DNA of 50,732 bases from Candidatus Magasanikiibacteriota bacterium (GCA_018652595.1 JABIBU010000023.1:1-50732), one strand, 5' to 3'; counted from the stretch's first letter, positions 16,086-25,363 are shown. Numbers and translations are program-made. Notes: a model not told the origin generated them from the letters alone.

Positions 16086-17360
16086 ATGAAGAAAAAAAAT
16101 AAAATTGAATTATTGGCTCCAGCTGGTAGTCCCGAAAAAATGGACTATGCTTTTACATATGGAGCGGACGCAGTATACATGGGCATACCTGATTTTTCTT
16201 TGCGTGTCAGAATAAATAAATTTGCATTGGGTGATGTAAAAAAAGCAATTGCCCATGCCCACAAGTGGGGAAAGAAAGTGTATGTTACTGCCAATATTTA
16301 TGCTCACAATGAACACTTGAAAAAGTTGCCGAGTTATTTGAAAAAACTAAATACTTGGAAACCAGATGCCTTGATCATCTCTGATCCTGGTGTGATGCAG
16401 ATGGCAAAACAATATGCTCCAGACATTCCTATACATGTTTCTACTCAAGCCAATGTTACCAATTGGCAGGCTGTGAAATTTTGGGCAGACCAAGGTGTGG
16501 AGAGAGTAATTTTAGGTCGTGAAGTGACCCTAGAAGAAATAAAAGAAATTCACAAGCGCGTTCCAAAAGTTGAATTAGAATATTTTGTTCATGGTGCAAT
16601 GTGTATGAGTTATTCTGGGCGTTGCATGTTGTCAGCTTGGCTTACTGGGCGAAGTGCAAATCTGGGAGACTGTGTTCAGCCTTGTCGTTGGAATTATAAA
16701 GTTGCAGAAGTAGAAGATCCAAATCGTCCCGATATGAAAATACCGGTTGAAGAGGATGATCATGGCACTTATATTTTCAATTCCAAAGACATGTGTTTTA
16801 TTGAGTATCTGGATGAGCTTATTGATTCCGGGATAGTAAGTTTGAAAATAGAAGGCCGAGCTAAAAGTGTGGCTTATTTGTCCAGTGTGATAAAAGCCTA
16901 TCGAGAGGGGATTGATTTCATAAATACTGAAAAAGACCCTCCTTCGTTAAAACTACGGCGGGCAAGTAAAACTAAAATAAAACGAAAATTAAAAACACTC
17001 AAGAAAAAATATTTAGATAGTCTGATGCATCGAGGATATACTACTGGATTTTTATTTGGCCGTGATACTGTGGAACAAGAGACAAAAGTTAGTCATCTTG
17101 AATCAAAAGAAGAATTTGTTGGAGAAGTAATAAAAAGTGAAAATGGGAAAATATTTATCAAGCCTCACAATGCACTACGAGTGGGAGATAAGATTAGAAT
17201 TATACAACCAAATGAAAATGATTTGCTTTTAGTAATAAAAAAAATGTATAATGAAAAAGATGAAGAAGTGGAGTCTGCTCATGGTGGAGCAGGATATATG
17301 GTTTATGTGAAAATGCGGAACTATATTGAAGATTTTTCTATTTTAATGAGATTAAAATAA
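16086..17360 (+). CDS. U32-family (peptidase-like / tRNA-rRNA hydroxylation) protein
   Basis: U32 proteins were first called collagenase-like peptidases; well-studied members (TrhP/YegQ, RlhA, UbiU/V) act in RNA or ubiquinone hydroxylation with an Fe-S cluster. The 424-residue protein starts with the signature KIELLAPAGSPEKMDYAF and contains FVHGAMCMSYSGRC, LGDCVQPCRW and later SLKIEGRAKSVAY. The four cysteines (CMSYSGRC, GDC, QPCR) match the cluster ligands of TrhP-type members. The domain ends in a beta-barrel-like C terminus. Residues about 284-295 (DPPSLKLRRASK) are encoded by a palindromic repeat and look inserted. TrhP-like is the most likely subtype, but this is inference. The start at 16086 is used because the longer frame reads through the inverted repeat. 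Confidence 0.9.
   Translation: MKKKNKIELLAPAGSPEKMDYAFTYGADAVYMGIPDFSLRVRINKFALGDVKKAIAHAHKWGKKVYVTANIYAHNEHLKKLPSYLKKLNTWKPDALIISDPGVMQMAKQYAPDIPIHVSTQANVTNWQAVKFWADQGVERVILGREVTLEEIKEIHKRVPKVELEYFVHGAMCMSYSGRCMLSAWLTGRSANLGDCVQPCRWNYKVAEVEDPNRPDMKIPVEEDDHGTYIFNSKDMCFIEYLDELIDSGIVSLKIEGRAKSVAYLSSVIKAYREGIDFINTEKDPPSLKLRRASKTKIKRKLKTLKKKYLDSLMHRGYTTGFLFGRDTVEQETKVSHLESKEEFVGEVIKSENGKIFIKPHNALRVGDKIRIIQPNENDLLLVIKKMYNEKDEEVESAHGGAGYMVYVKMRNYIEDFSILMRLK
16937..16970. repeat. In-frame palindromic repeat inside the U32 gene
   Basis: Shares CCCTCCTyCGyTAAArCTACGGCGG with the pgk repeat at 9836-9868. It adds about 11 residues in a region that is variable in the family. Confidence 0.7.
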
Positions 17361-17363
17361 ATT

Positions 17364-17582
17364 ATGTCAGATAATATTTTGAAAAAACCAAGTAAGAAAG
17401 AATTAGAAGAATTAAACAAGCTGATGGTGGATCCTAGAAAACGTCTAGAAATTCTAAAAGAATTCAATCGATTGATGGAAGAATTTTTTGTTTGGCAAAA
17501 GCAAGAAAAAAATAAACAAAAAATTCAAAAACAAGATAAGAGCATGATTGGAAAGTTACTTGAAAAAATTAAAAAAATGTAA
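17364..17582 (+). CDS. Small charged hypothetical protein
   Basis: Not recognised. It has 72 residues, is lysine- and glutamate-rich, predicted wholly helical (KKELEELNKLM, KRLEILKEFNRLMEEFF), and has a basic C terminus with many K and Q. It starts four bases after the U32 stop codon and ends eleven bases before the next gene, so the three are likely one transcript. No cysteines, signal sequence or membrane segment. It may be a small cytosolic coiled-coil partner of a neighbour, but there is no direct evidence. Confidence 0.65.
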   Translation: MSDNILKKPSKKELEELNKLMVDPRKRLEILKEFNRLMEEFFVWQKQEKNKQKIQKQDKSMIGKLLEKIKKM

Positions 17583-17592
17583 TTGAAATATT

Positions 17593-19464
17593 ATGTCAGA
17601 AATAATGAGATCGCCAAATCCTGATATAGATGATAACCAAGCTAATCCTGAGGGGGAGGAGAAATTGCATGTATTAAAGTATGAGCAAGGTGAGGATGGT
17701 TTGGAGGAAATAGCTGAAGAGAAGCCGGATGTTGATAAATTATATGGTGCTGGTGAAGGGCAGCCACTAAGTAGAGAAGAGAGGCAAGAGCTGGATAAAT
17801 ATGTCAGAGAGGTCGAAGAAAAAAGAAAACAATGGGAAAAAGACAAAGATCCGACCTTGTTGGGTAAGTTTTTGGAAAAGGCGGTTAATAATAGATTTTT
17901 TAAAGTCGTAATTCCTGCTTTTTTGATATGGGGATATTCACATAGTATGGATCAAAGTGATGCACGGGCCGAGACAAAGCAAACACTTGAGGAGGGGGCA
18001 CTACGAGTTGGTGAACAGAATGAAAAAAATAAAAAAACGGCCGGTGAATTGAAAGAGGTTATCAAAGATTTGAGTGATAGCATACCAAAGATTATATTTG
18101 GAGAGAAAAAAATTAGTTTTAGTAAAGTAAAAGAAGGTGAGACACGCCCTGTCATTACAGAGTCTGAAACTAGTAAGATGGTTGTGTCTGAACCAGAAAA
18201 GGTGTCAATGAAATGGGCGCGTAGTTATGATGTTGATAAGATGGAAGAAGGCGAAGTTGAAGATTTGACCGGCAAGATTGATAAAATAATTGATAAATTT
18301 TTATCTGAAAATAATCTTACGCTAGAGGATTTGCAAAAATTAAAAGACCAGGGAGTAAAAAATGAATTAGTTATTTCTGGTTTGGCTAGTCCAGAGGGGG
18401 ATGAGTCTAAAAATGAAGAAGTAAAAGAGGGTAGAGCAAAATTGGCCAAGAAGTTGACAGAAGACAGATTAGAAGAAAAAGGATTATCAGATTTTTTTGA
18501 TGTAGTCGATGATACAAGAGAAGGAGGAGACGTATTTGTGGATGGAGAGTGGGAGAGTAAGGATGATGCTTTTGAAAAAATAAAACAGGCTTTTTCCGTA
18601 GACAATGAGAGAGATCTTTTAGATTTAATTAAGAAGTATAATCGCGGAGATCTATCAGAGACTGACATGACTTCAGAACAGGCGAAATTGATGAAAGAAG
18701 TTTTTGATAATAATAGAGGAGTAAGTATACAGTTTGTAGGCGGAGTAATTGAGATCAATCCGGATATTGATTTTGAAAAAGACCCTGATAGTGTAGAGGA
18801 AGTAGAATTTAAGATTCCTACTCTTACACCGGAGTGGCCAGAGCCATCACCAGATCCCATACCAGCCCCCATCCCAGATCCCACCCCAAAACCCACGCCA
18901 GATCCAATACCAGAAGTACCAGTATTAAGAGAAGTTGATAAGGGTGTATTTGAGCAACACGTTGGGGTTCAAGATCCACAGATTTATGAAGATTTGCCTT
19001 TGGGTAAGAAAAAAGTGGAAATCAATACTAAGGATATAGAAGAGGGCGAATTAGAAAAAATTCCACCAGAACCGAGATTGCCAGATCCCTTGTTTCCACC
19101 TCCACCTCCAGATGGTAATCCACCACCACCCATTAGAGTTATAGATGTGGAGCCTGATACTACTAAGGCTGGTTTACGTGAAATACAATCAATGAGGCGA
19201 GGTCGTCTCGGTAAAAAAGAATTAGAAAAAGTTGCAACCGGGACTGGTCATGGTAAAGGAAAAGAGAGACCGAAAAAGTATTATCGGAGTAAAGTTGAAT
19301 TGGATGGTTCGGGAGAGGTGGTCTCGTTGGATCAGCAGCCACAAGAATCTTCTCGTTCACCAAAATCCAAAATAAAGCGTGAGCGAGTTAAGGCTAGCAA
19401 AGAAAGAACAAAAAAAATAAAAGCCGAAAGGAAATTTGTTAGAGGTAAAAAAGGTAATAGTTAA
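17593..19464 (+). CDS. Single-pass membrane protein with OmpA-like segment and proline-rich linker
   Basis: No close family recognised. The 623-residue protein has an acidic N-terminal cytoplasmic part (about 1-95), one transmembrane segment around residues 98-115 (KVVIPAFLIWGYS), and a long charged region containing LVISGLASPEGDESKNEEV followed by GRAKLAKKL. That pattern resembles the OmpA/MotB peptidoglycan-binding fold (GxASPEG, then RA). A proline-aspartate linker of PxPxP type follows (about 413-440), then another proline-rich stretch, and the protein ends in a strongly basic tail. An envelope-spanning or wall-anchoring role is plausible, with the proline linker crossing the wall. The OmpA-like call is weak and unaided. 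A strong terminator follows the gene. Confidence 0.7.
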   Translation: MSEIMRSPNPDIDDNQANPEGEEKLHVLKYEQGEDGLEEIAEEKPDVDKLYGAGEGQPLSREERQELDKYVREVEEKRKQWEKDKDPTLLGKFLEKAVNNRFFKVVIPAFLIWGYSHSMDQSDARAETKQTLEEGALRVGEQNEKNKKTAGELKEVIKDLSDSIPKIIFGEKKISFSKVKEGETRPVITESETSKMVVSEPEKVSMKWARSYDVDKMEEGEVEDLTGKIDKIIDKFLSENNLTLEDLQKLKDQGVKNELVISGLASPEGDESKNEEVKEGRAKLAKKLTEDRLEEKGLSDFFDVVDDTREGGDVFVDGEWESKDDAFEKIKQAFSVDNERDLLDLIKKYNRGDLSETDMTSEQAKLMKEVFDNNRGVSIQFVGGVIEINPDIDFEKDPDSVEEVEFKIPTLTPEWPEPSPDPIPAPIPDPTPKPTPDPIPEVPVLREVDKGVFEQHVGVQDPQIYEDLPLGKKKVEINTKDIEEGELEKIPPEPRLPDPLFPPPPPDGNPPPPIRVIDVEPDTTKAGLREIQSMRRGRLGKKELEKVATGTGHGKGKERPKKYYRSKVELDGSGEVVSLDQQPQESSRSPKSKIKRERVKASKERTKKIKAERKFVRGKKGNS

Positions 19465-19472
19465 ATCAATTG

Positions 19473-19502
19473 AAAATACCCCGTTCTAAGTCGGGGTATT
19501 TT
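19473..19502 (+). terminator. Intrinsic terminator
   Basis: AAAATACCCCG pairs with CGGGGTATTTT around an 8-base loop; the T-rich arm and tail make it effective. It separates the proline-rich membrane protein gene from eno. Confidence 0.92.
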
Positions 19503-19518
19503 AATTTTATGTATATTT

Positions 19519-19527
19519 TGCTATACT
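19519..19527 (+). promoter_or_regulatory. Extended -10 promoter of eno
   Basis: TGC-TATACT (TATACT at 19522-19527). No clear -35. Leader about 25 nt without SD. Confidence 0.5.
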
Positions 19528-19556
19528 AATGACAATAATCAATTTATTTTATATTT

Positions 19557-20813
19557 ATGAAAAAAACAACAATAAAACAAATTACAGCTCGTGAGATTAT
19601 TGATTCACGTGGTAATCCTACAGTTGAGGCTACAGTTGAACTAAAAGATGGTTCAATTGGTGTGGCAGCAGTGCCATCAGGCGCTTCTACCGGTGTACAC
19701 GAGGCATTAGAATTGCGTGACGGCTCTACCAAGCGTTATGGTGGTAAGGGGGTCTTGAGGGCTGTTAAAAATGTTAATACTACCATCGCCAAGAATCTGA
19801 AGGGTAGGGATTCTAGAGACCAAAAAGCTATTGACCAGTCTATGTTGGATGCTGATGGTACTGAGAATAAGTCAAAACTTGGTGCTAATGCTATTTTGGC
19901 AGTGTCTATGGCAAATGTTCGTGCGGCTGCTATTAGTACCAAAACACCACTTTACAAGTATATCCGTAGTACTTACAAACTAAAAGAAAAAGGTTATCGT
20001 ATGCCGGTCGCAACTATGAATGTCTTAAATGGTGGGCGCCATGCTGATAATAATTTGAGTATTCAGGAATTCATGATTGTGCCAGTTAATCGTAAATTCA
20101 AAGAGAGGGTTAGAATGGGCTCACAAATCTTTCATTCTCTCGCTGGAATATTAAATAAAAAAGGCTATAGCACAGGAGTGGGAGATGAGGGTGGATTTGC
20201 TCCAGACTTGCTCAATAATGAGAGAGCTTTGCAACTTTTGGTTCAAGCAATAAGAGCGTCTGGTTTTATTCCAGGTAAGCATGTTCATCTTGCCATGGAT
20301 ATTGCAGCATCTGAATTTTATCGCAAGGGAAAATACTATTTTTCCAATCAAAAGACTGCTTACACTGCTGAGAAAGTCAGCCGTGTATTAGAAAGTTGGG
20401 TAAAGAAATATCCAATTGTTTCAATCGAAGATCCTCTGGCCGAAGATGACTGGGATAATTGGAAAAAAATGACAAAAAAACTTGGCAAAAAAGTTTCCAT
20501 AGTCGGTGATGATTTGTTTGTTACCAATCCAAAGCGAATAAAACAGGGGATTGATAACAAAGTGGCCAATGCAGTCTTAATTAAACTAAATCAGATTGGA
20601 ACTTTAACAGAGACTATTGAGGCAATTTATTTGGCAAAGAAAAATAATTATAAAGTTTCAGTTTCCCACCGATCTGGCGAGACTGCTGATACTTTTATTG
20701 CCGATCTATCCGTAGCAGTGAATGCTGAGTTTATAAAGACAGGTTCCATGTCTAGAAGTGAGCGTGTTGAAAAATATAATAGATTGATGAAGATTGAGGA
20801 AGAGGTTGGTTGA
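19557..20813 (+). CDS. eno: Enolase
   Basis: Dehydrates 2-phosphoglycerate to phosphoenolpyruvate. The 418-residue protein has [14 protein letters not shown] near the start, [15 protein letters not shown], the metal-ligand regions around [21 protein letters not shown] and VGDDLFVTN, the catalytic lysine in [12 protein letters not shown], and [18 protein letters not shown]. All expected elements are present and the length is normal. The gene has its own extended -10 promoter and a strong terminator, so it is transcribed alone, directly upstream of the two gpmI genes that make its substrate. Confidence 0.97.
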   Translation: MKKTTIKQITAREIIDSRGNPTVEATVELKDGSIGVAAVPSGASTGVHEALELRDGSTKRYGGKGVLRAVKNVNTTIAKNLKGRDSRDQKAIDQSMLDADGTENKSKLGANAILAVSMANVRAAAISTKTPLYKYIRSTYKLKEKGYRMPVATMNVLNGGRHADNNLSIQEFMIVPVNRKFKERVRMGSQIFHSLAGILNKKGYSTGVGDEGGFAPDLLNNERALQLLVQAIRASGFIPGKHVHLAMDIAASEFYRKGKYYFSNQKTAYTAEKVSRVLESWVKKYPIVSIEDPLAEDDWDNWKKMTKKLGKKVSIVGDDLFVTNPKRIKQGIDNKVANAVLIKLNQIGTLTETIEAIYLAKKNNYKVSVSHRSGETADTFIADLSVAVNAEFIKTGSMSRSERVEKYNRLMKIEEEVG

Positions 20814-20833
20814 GTGTTTTTTTTGATAAAAAA

Positions 20834-20857
20834 GAACCCCGTTTTTTCGGGGTTTTT
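20834..20857 (+). terminator. Intrinsic terminator after eno
   Basis: AACCCCG (20835-20841) and CGGGGTT (20848-20854) with a T tail. Confidence 0.92.
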
Positions 20858-20886
20858 GGCATATTGAACAAAATGGTGTTTTGAGC

Positions 20887-20892
20887 TATAAT
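20887..20892 (+). promoter_or_regulatory. -10 element upstream of the first gpmI gene
   Basis: TATAAT only 11 bases before the start codon. The mRNA would have a leader of about five bases. Confidence 0.45.
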
Positions 20893-20903
20893 ATACACAA
20901 TCT

Positions 20904-22481
20904 ATGATAAAAAAAGATGTTAAAAATAAGCCTACTATCCTATTGATTTTGGATGGTTTTGGTCTGGCAGATCCAAAAAATCCAGGTAATGCCATCACAC
21001 CGGAGACAGCTCCGCATATTTTTGAGTATATAAAAAAATATCCCAGCTCAGAACTGAAAACCTATGGTGAGTATGTGGGACTTTTTAAGGGGCAACAAGG
21101 AAATTCTGAGGCAGGGCATATGAATATAGGTGCTGGTCGGATTATAAAACAGGATTTAGTGCAGATATCAGATGCAATTCATGATGGTACTTTTTATAAA
21201 AAAGAAGCCTTCAAACAAGCTGTGCATCATGTAAAAAAGTATGGCACAGCTGTGCATGTAATGGGGATGTTGACTGACGGGAATAGTGCACATGCCTATC
21301 CTGAACACCTTTATGCCATGCTAGAATATTTTCGCAGAGAAGAAGTAGAAAAAGTATATTTACATTTATTCACTGATGGGCGTGATTCTTCTCCGCATGG
21401 GGCAGCAGAATTCTTGCGAGAATTGCGTGGTCATATGTTGGCACATGAAAAAATTGCCACAATTATGGGTCGGTTTTATGCAATGGATAGAAATAAAATT
21501 TGGAAAAGAATTCAAAAAGCATACGATGCAATGGTGTTGGGCAAGGGGTGTGTCGCTACCAGTGCCGAAGATGCTTTGTCGCAATCGTATAACCGTGATG
21601 AGACTGATGAATTTATTTGTCCTACTGTTATTGTAGAAAATGAACCTTCAACTGGTTCAGGTCAAGCTAAGCCAGTCGCAACTATAAATGATAATGACGC
21701 AATCTTTTTTATAAATGCTAGAAGTGATAGAGCTAGGGAGATTACCAAAGTGTTTGTACAAAAAGATTTTAACAAAAAAAATAAAGGAGCTTTCCGACGC
21801 ACCAAGACTCCCAAAAATATTCGTTTTGTGGCTATGACTGATTTTGGTCCAGACCTGGATACTGTTATGACGGCTTTTCCTTCTCCTGATCTGGATGATA
21901 CTTTACCAATGGGATTGAAGGGGAAAAGACAACTGTATATTGCAGAATCAGAAAAGTATGCTCATGTAACTTATTTTATAAATGGCGGTTATGCTGATCA
22001 TGTGGCTGGTGAAATTAGGATGAAAATAGATTCAAAAATTGTTTTGAATTATAAAGAAAAACCTGAGATGTCGGCTGTTGAAATAACAGATGAGGTTATT
22101 CGTTATATGGATAAAGTGGATTTTATTTGTATTAATTTAGCAAATGTTGATATGGTGGGGCATACCGGAGATGTAAAAGCTGCCAAAAAAGCAGTAAAAA
22201 TTGTAGATGAATGTGTTGCTAAAATAACAGAGGCATTACTGACAAAAGATGGGCAGATGCTAATCACAGCTGATCATGGTAATGCAGACAAGATGGTAGA
22301 TTTAAAGACAAAAGAAATGATGACAGGACACACTGTGAATCCTGTACCATGTATTTTTGTCGCAAATAATATCAAGAATATAAAAATGAAAAACGGTACT
22401 TTGATAGATGTTGCGCCAACAATTTTTAAGATGATGAAAGTAGATAAACCAGAAAAAATGACAGGCAGGAGTTTAATTTAA
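20904..22481 (+). CDS. gpmI: 2,3-bisphosphoglycerate-independent phosphoglycerate mutase, copy 1
   Basis: Interconverts 3- and 2-phosphoglycerate through a phosphoserine intermediate with two metal ions. The 525-residue protein has the metal-binding LILDGFG, the nucleophile Ser68 in QGNSEAGHMNIGAGR, TDGRDSSPHGA, GRFYAMDRNKIW, DMVGHTG and TADHGNADKM. A substrate-binding segment reads NARSDRARE where most enzymes have NFRPDRARE; both arginines are kept. Residues 250-257 (PSTGSGQA) are encoded by a known type of dispersed repeat and are missing from the paralogue, so they are a clean in-frame insertion. It is the first of two tandem gpmI genes, 44 bases apart. The start gives a near-leaderless mRNA. 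Confidence 0.95.
   Translation: MIKKDVKNKPTILLILDGFGLADPKNPGNAITPETAPHIFEYIKKYPSSELKTYGEYVGLFKGQQGNSEAGHMNIGAGRIIKQDLVQISDAIHDGTFYKKEAFKQAVHHVKKYGTAVHVMGMLTDGNSAHAYPEHLYAMLEYFRREEVEKVYLHLFTDGRDSSPHGAAEFLRELRGHMLAHEKIATIMGRFYAMDRNKIWKRIQKAYDAMVLGKGCVATSAEDALSQSYNRDETDEFICPTVIVENEPSTGSGQAKPVATINDNDAIFFINARSDRAREITKVFVQKDFNKKNKGAFRRTKTPKNIRFVAMTDFGPDLDTVMTAFPSPDLDDTLPMGLKGKRQLYIAESEKYAHVTYFINGGYADHVAGEIRMKIDSKIVLNYKEKPEMSAVEITDEVIRYMDKVDFICINLANVDMVGHTGDVKAAKKAVKIVDECVAKITEALLTKDGQMLITADHGNADKMVDLKTKEMMTGHTVNPVPCIFVANNIKNIKMKNGTLIDVAPTIFKMMKVDKPEKMTGRSLI
21645..21667 (+). repeat. In-frame repeat inside gpmI copy 1
   Basis: Begins CCTTCAACTGG and ends TTCAGGTCAAGC; encodes PSTGSGQA between VENE and KPVATI. 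The adjacent paralogue reads straight through at this point (KEGKPTATV), which defines the ends of the insertion. Confidence 0.8.
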
Positions 22482-22525
22482 TTTATAACCACGGGGACGT
22501 CAATATTCCCTGAAAATTTTTAATT

Positions 22526-24106
22526 ATGTCCAAACGCCCAAAACCACTAGTACTCGCTATCCTTGATGGTTGGGGGGTAGCACCAGATCACGAAGGTAAT
22601 GCGATTTTGAAAGCCAAGACGCCGAATTTTGATAAGTTTATTCGTGAATATCCCGTAATGACCATAAATGCTTCTGGAAATGAGGTTGGTCTTATGTTTG
22701 GCGAGATGGGAAATTCCGAAGTAGGGCATTTGAATATTGGTGCTGGGCGTGTTTACTATCAGACACTTCCGCGCATAAATCGTGAAATCACGGATAAGAG
22801 TTTTTTTGAAAACAAGGCACTCCTTTCGGCTACGGGTCAGGCCAAAAAAAATAAATCTTCTTTGCATTTGATAGGATTGGTTAGTCCTGGTAATGTTCAC
22901 GCTAGTCAAGACCATCTTTATAATTTGCTAAAACTTTGTAAAAAAGAAAAAGTAAAACAAGTTTATATACATGTGATTTTGGATGGGCGTGACTCTACAC
23001 TTGATTCGGGGATTGATTTTGTAAAATCTTTGAAGAAAAAAATAAAAGAATATGGACGTGGAAAAATAGCTTCTGTTTCAGGAAGATTTTATGCCATGGA
23101 TAGAGACAATCGTTGGGATAGAGTAGAAAAGGCTTACAATGCTATGGCCTTGGGTCAGGCCGAGGAATATTTCAAAGATGCGGAAGATGCTGTGGAGGAG
23201 TCTTATAAGAAAAAAGTTTTTGATGAAGAATTTATACCTGTCGTAATTGGCAAAGAAGGAAAACCCACCGCAACAGTTCAATCTGGTGATTCAGTAATAT
23301 TTTTTAACTTTCGCCCAGACAGAGCACGCGAACTTACAAAAGCTTTTGTTTTGCCCGGTTTCTCTAAGTTTAATCGTGATTATATAAAGGATTTGAATTT
23401 TGTCACCATGACTGAATATGAAAAAGAGTTACCAGTCACGGTTGCTTATCCACCACAAGTTGTCAATAATTGTTTGGCCGAAGTTTTGAGTAATAATAAT
23501 TTAAAGCACTTTCATATTGCTGAGACAGAAAAGTATGCTCATATGACTTTTTTCTTAAACGGTACTGTGGAGGATCCTTTTCCGGGTGAAGAGCGCAAAA
23601 TTATTCCATCTCCAAAAGTTTCCTCTTATGATCAAGCTCCAGAGATGTCTGCTCCAAAGATCACCAAAGAGGTGATAAAAGCAATTGAGTCTGATAAGCA
23701 TGATGTAATTTTGTTAAACTATGCCAATGCTGATATGGTGGCACATACTGCGAACATAAAGCCGGCTGTAAAAGGTATTGAAGAAATTGATAAGGGTATC
23801 GGCAAAATTGCAGACTATGTATTAGCAAAAGATGGGGTGCTACTTATCACGGCCGATCATGGTAATGCCGAAGAGATGATAAATTTACAAACAGATTCCA
23901 AATACAAAGAACATAGCACCAACCCAGTACCGTTTGTAATTATTGGTAATAAGTATAAAGGCGAAGCTGGGCCAACTGGAGACGTGATCGAGGGCGATCT
24001 TAGTCTAATGCATGCAGTAGGTATGTTGGCAGATGTGGCACCGACGATGTTGAGTATTCTAGGCATTAAGAAACCAAAAGAAATGACAGGGCGTTCTTTA
24101 ATTTGA
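22526..24106 (+). CDS. gpmI: 2,3-bisphosphoglycerate-independent phosphoglycerate mutase, copy 2
   Basis: Second iPGM of 526 residues with AILDGWG, Ser64 in MGNSEVGHLNIGAGR, LDGRDSTLDSG, GRFYAMDRDNRWDR, the canonical NFRPDRARE, DMVAHTAN in place of DMVGHTG, and TADHGNAEEM. All metal ligands and the nucleophile are kept, so it is probably active. It is clearly diverged from copy 1 and lies closer to the usual bacterial consensus in the substrate loop but not in the DMVxHT loop. This could mean an old duplication, or acquisition of one copy followed by specialisation. Both genes probably share a transcript. The gene ends at a bidirectional terminator facing the minus-strand DHH-family gene. Confidence 0.94.
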   Translation: MSKRPKPLVLAILDGWGVAPDHEGNAILKAKTPNFDKFIREYPVMTINASGNEVGLMFGEMGNSEVGHLNIGAGRVYYQTLPRINREITDKSFFENKALLSATGQAKKNKSSLHLIGLVSPGNVHASQDHLYNLLKLCKKEKVKQVYIHVILDGRDSTLDSGIDFVKSLKKKIKEYGRGKIASVSGRFYAMDRDNRWDRVEKAYNAMALGQAEEYFKDAEDAVEESYKKKVFDEEFIPVVIGKEGKPTATVQSGDSVIFFNFRPDRARELTKAFVLPGFSKFNRDYIKDLNFVTMTEYEKELPVTVAYPPQVVNNCLAEVLSNNNLKHFHIAETEKYAHMTFFLNGTVEDPFPGEERKIIPSPKVSSYDQAPEMSAPKITKEVIKAIESDKHDVILLNYANADMVAHTANIKPAVKGIEEIDKGIGKIADYVLAKDGVLLITADHGNAEEMINLQTDSKYKEHSTNPVPFVIIGNKYKGEAGPTGDVIEGDLSLMHAVGMLADVAPTMLSILGIKKPKEMTGRSLI

Positions 24107-24112
24107 AATTTG

Positions 24113-24150
24113 AAATTTACAATTTAAAAACAATTTCAAATTGTAAATTT
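24113..24150. repeat. A+T-only inverted repeat
   Basis: AAATTTACAATTT (24113-24125) and AAATTGTAAATTT (24138-24150) are perfect complements. It belongs to the short-period hairpins seen in several intergenic gaps here. Confidence 0.6.
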
Positions 24151-24164
24151 ACCACTGGATAATT

Positions 24165-24195
24165 AAAAAAAACTGTAATAAAAATACAGTTTTTT
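24165..24195. terminator. Bidirectional terminator between convergent genes
   Basis: AAAAAACTGTA and TACAGTTTTTT flank a short loop; the stem has an A run on one side and a T run on the other and so can serve gpmI copy 2 (plus) and the DHH-family gene (minus). Confidence 0.85.
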
Positions 24196-24214
24196 GTTTT
24201 AATAATAAGGTTAT

Positions 24215-25363
24215 TTATACCGAAATGATTTTTCTAATATGTTCCACCACTTCTTCTTCCACCTGTTTTAGGCTTTTGTCGGAAATAGTTGCAACGGCTT
24301 GTTTTTTGTCACCAGTCGGCTGATAAGGCTTTAGAAGTTCATCAGCATTGTACTCTTTATCAGTATCTAGTATTACTTTTGTTGCTTGTTTTTTGTCAGA
24401 GGCGATATCTTCATGAAGAAGTAAAATCAGTTTTGCCTCAGGTGAATTGCCAATAAGTTCTTCTACAATTTCGTGTAGATCATTTGAGCTAGCTCCTGAG
24501 CGAATTAGATCATCACGTGTAATAGTGGTCCAGACTAGGCCGATTTTTTTGTCATATTGTAGGTGTGATAGGGCTTGGCCCCAAAGTTTTAGGGTAGATA
24601 GACTGCGAGTACGATATAGGTTTTGTACTATATAATCCCTGTCAGCTCCCAGGTGCATCAGCTTGCTTGCCAGATGTAAAGTCTGAGGTCTTACATTGCC
24701 AGTTTTGAAACTGCGAGTATTTACAATCATTCCAGTAAGTAGAGCAGTGGATACTTCTTCACTAAGATCTTCTTTTTTCCAGTTATTAAACAGATTAAAT
24801 AATATTTCTGCATTAGATGTAGCAGTAATGTCTACAACATTTATGTCGCCAAATTGAGCATTACTTGGGTTTTGATCAATATTTACTATCGGGCACTTAT
24901 AAAAAAACTCGGTATTGTCATGGTAGGTTAAACCTAGTTGTTCTAGGTCTTGTGTGCCAATAGTAAAAATAATATCATACTTAAAATCTGATTGAGTAGT
25001 ACGGATATTATCACGAGTCAAATGATTTTGTTTTGGGGTTATAAATATTCTTAGTTTATCATCTTTATTATCATAACTAAGTTCGTGTACCCCAGTTTTT
25101 TTTGTGTCTACAGTGATAACAAATTTTTGTAAATGGTCCAAAGTAGATTTTATTAGTTTGGTTTTTTTGATAAATTTCAGTTGATTTGGGATTTCAATAT
25201 CCTCACATACCACATCTACGCGTTTTCCTTGCTTTTGCAGGAATGCCAAAAGAGCGATGGCACTAGTCATTGCATCACCTTTGTCAGTTTTTGGAAAAGT
25301 GATCAAGATATTTTTCTTATCTTCCAAAATTTTGTCTAGTTGTTGTGCTTGAGTATCAAACAT
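24215..25363 (-). CDS. DHH/DHHA1-family phosphoesterase homologue lacking its metal ligands
   Basis: The 382-residue protein has the overall pattern of NrnA/RecJ-type DHH phosphoesterases, which degrade oligonucleotides or cyclic dinucleotides. The sequence ILITFPKTDKGDAMTSAIAL aligns with the first metal motif but lacks its histidine. The DHH signature itself is DQN (residues 163-165 in NIDQNPSN), and the downstream DTG motif is NTR (MIVNTRSFKTGN). Several of the aspartates and histidines that bind the two Mn ions are thus replaced. The fold seems intact, with no frameshift, so it is more likely a pseudoenzyme with a binding or regulatory role than a decaying gene. A C-terminal DHHA1-like region follows. 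It stands alone on the minus strand between convergent and divergent neighbours. Confidence 0.82.
   Translation of the reverse strand: MFDTQAQQLDKILEDKKNILITFPKTDKGDAMTSAIALLAFLQKQGKRVDVVCEDIEIPNQLKFIKKTKLIKSTLDHLQKFVITVDTKKTGVHELSYDNKDDKLRIFITPKQNHLTRDNIRTTQSDFKYDIIFTIGTQDLEQLGLTYHDNTEFFYKCPIVNIDQNPSNAQFGDINVVDITATSNAEILFNLFNNWKKEDLSEEVSTALLTGMIVNTRSFKTGNVRPQTLHLASKLMHLGADRDYIVQNLYRTRSLSTLKLWGQALSHLQYDKKIGLVWTTITRDDLIRSGASSNDLHEIVEELIGNSPEAKLILLLHEDIASDKKQATKVILDTDKEYNADELLKPYQPTGDKKQAVATISDKSLKQVEEEVVEHIRKIISV

Noticed and set aside
20904-24106. Frameshift or duplication artefact producing two gpmI genes
   Set aside because: Both are full length, with all catalytic motifs, and differ throughout; an assembly duplication would be near-identical.
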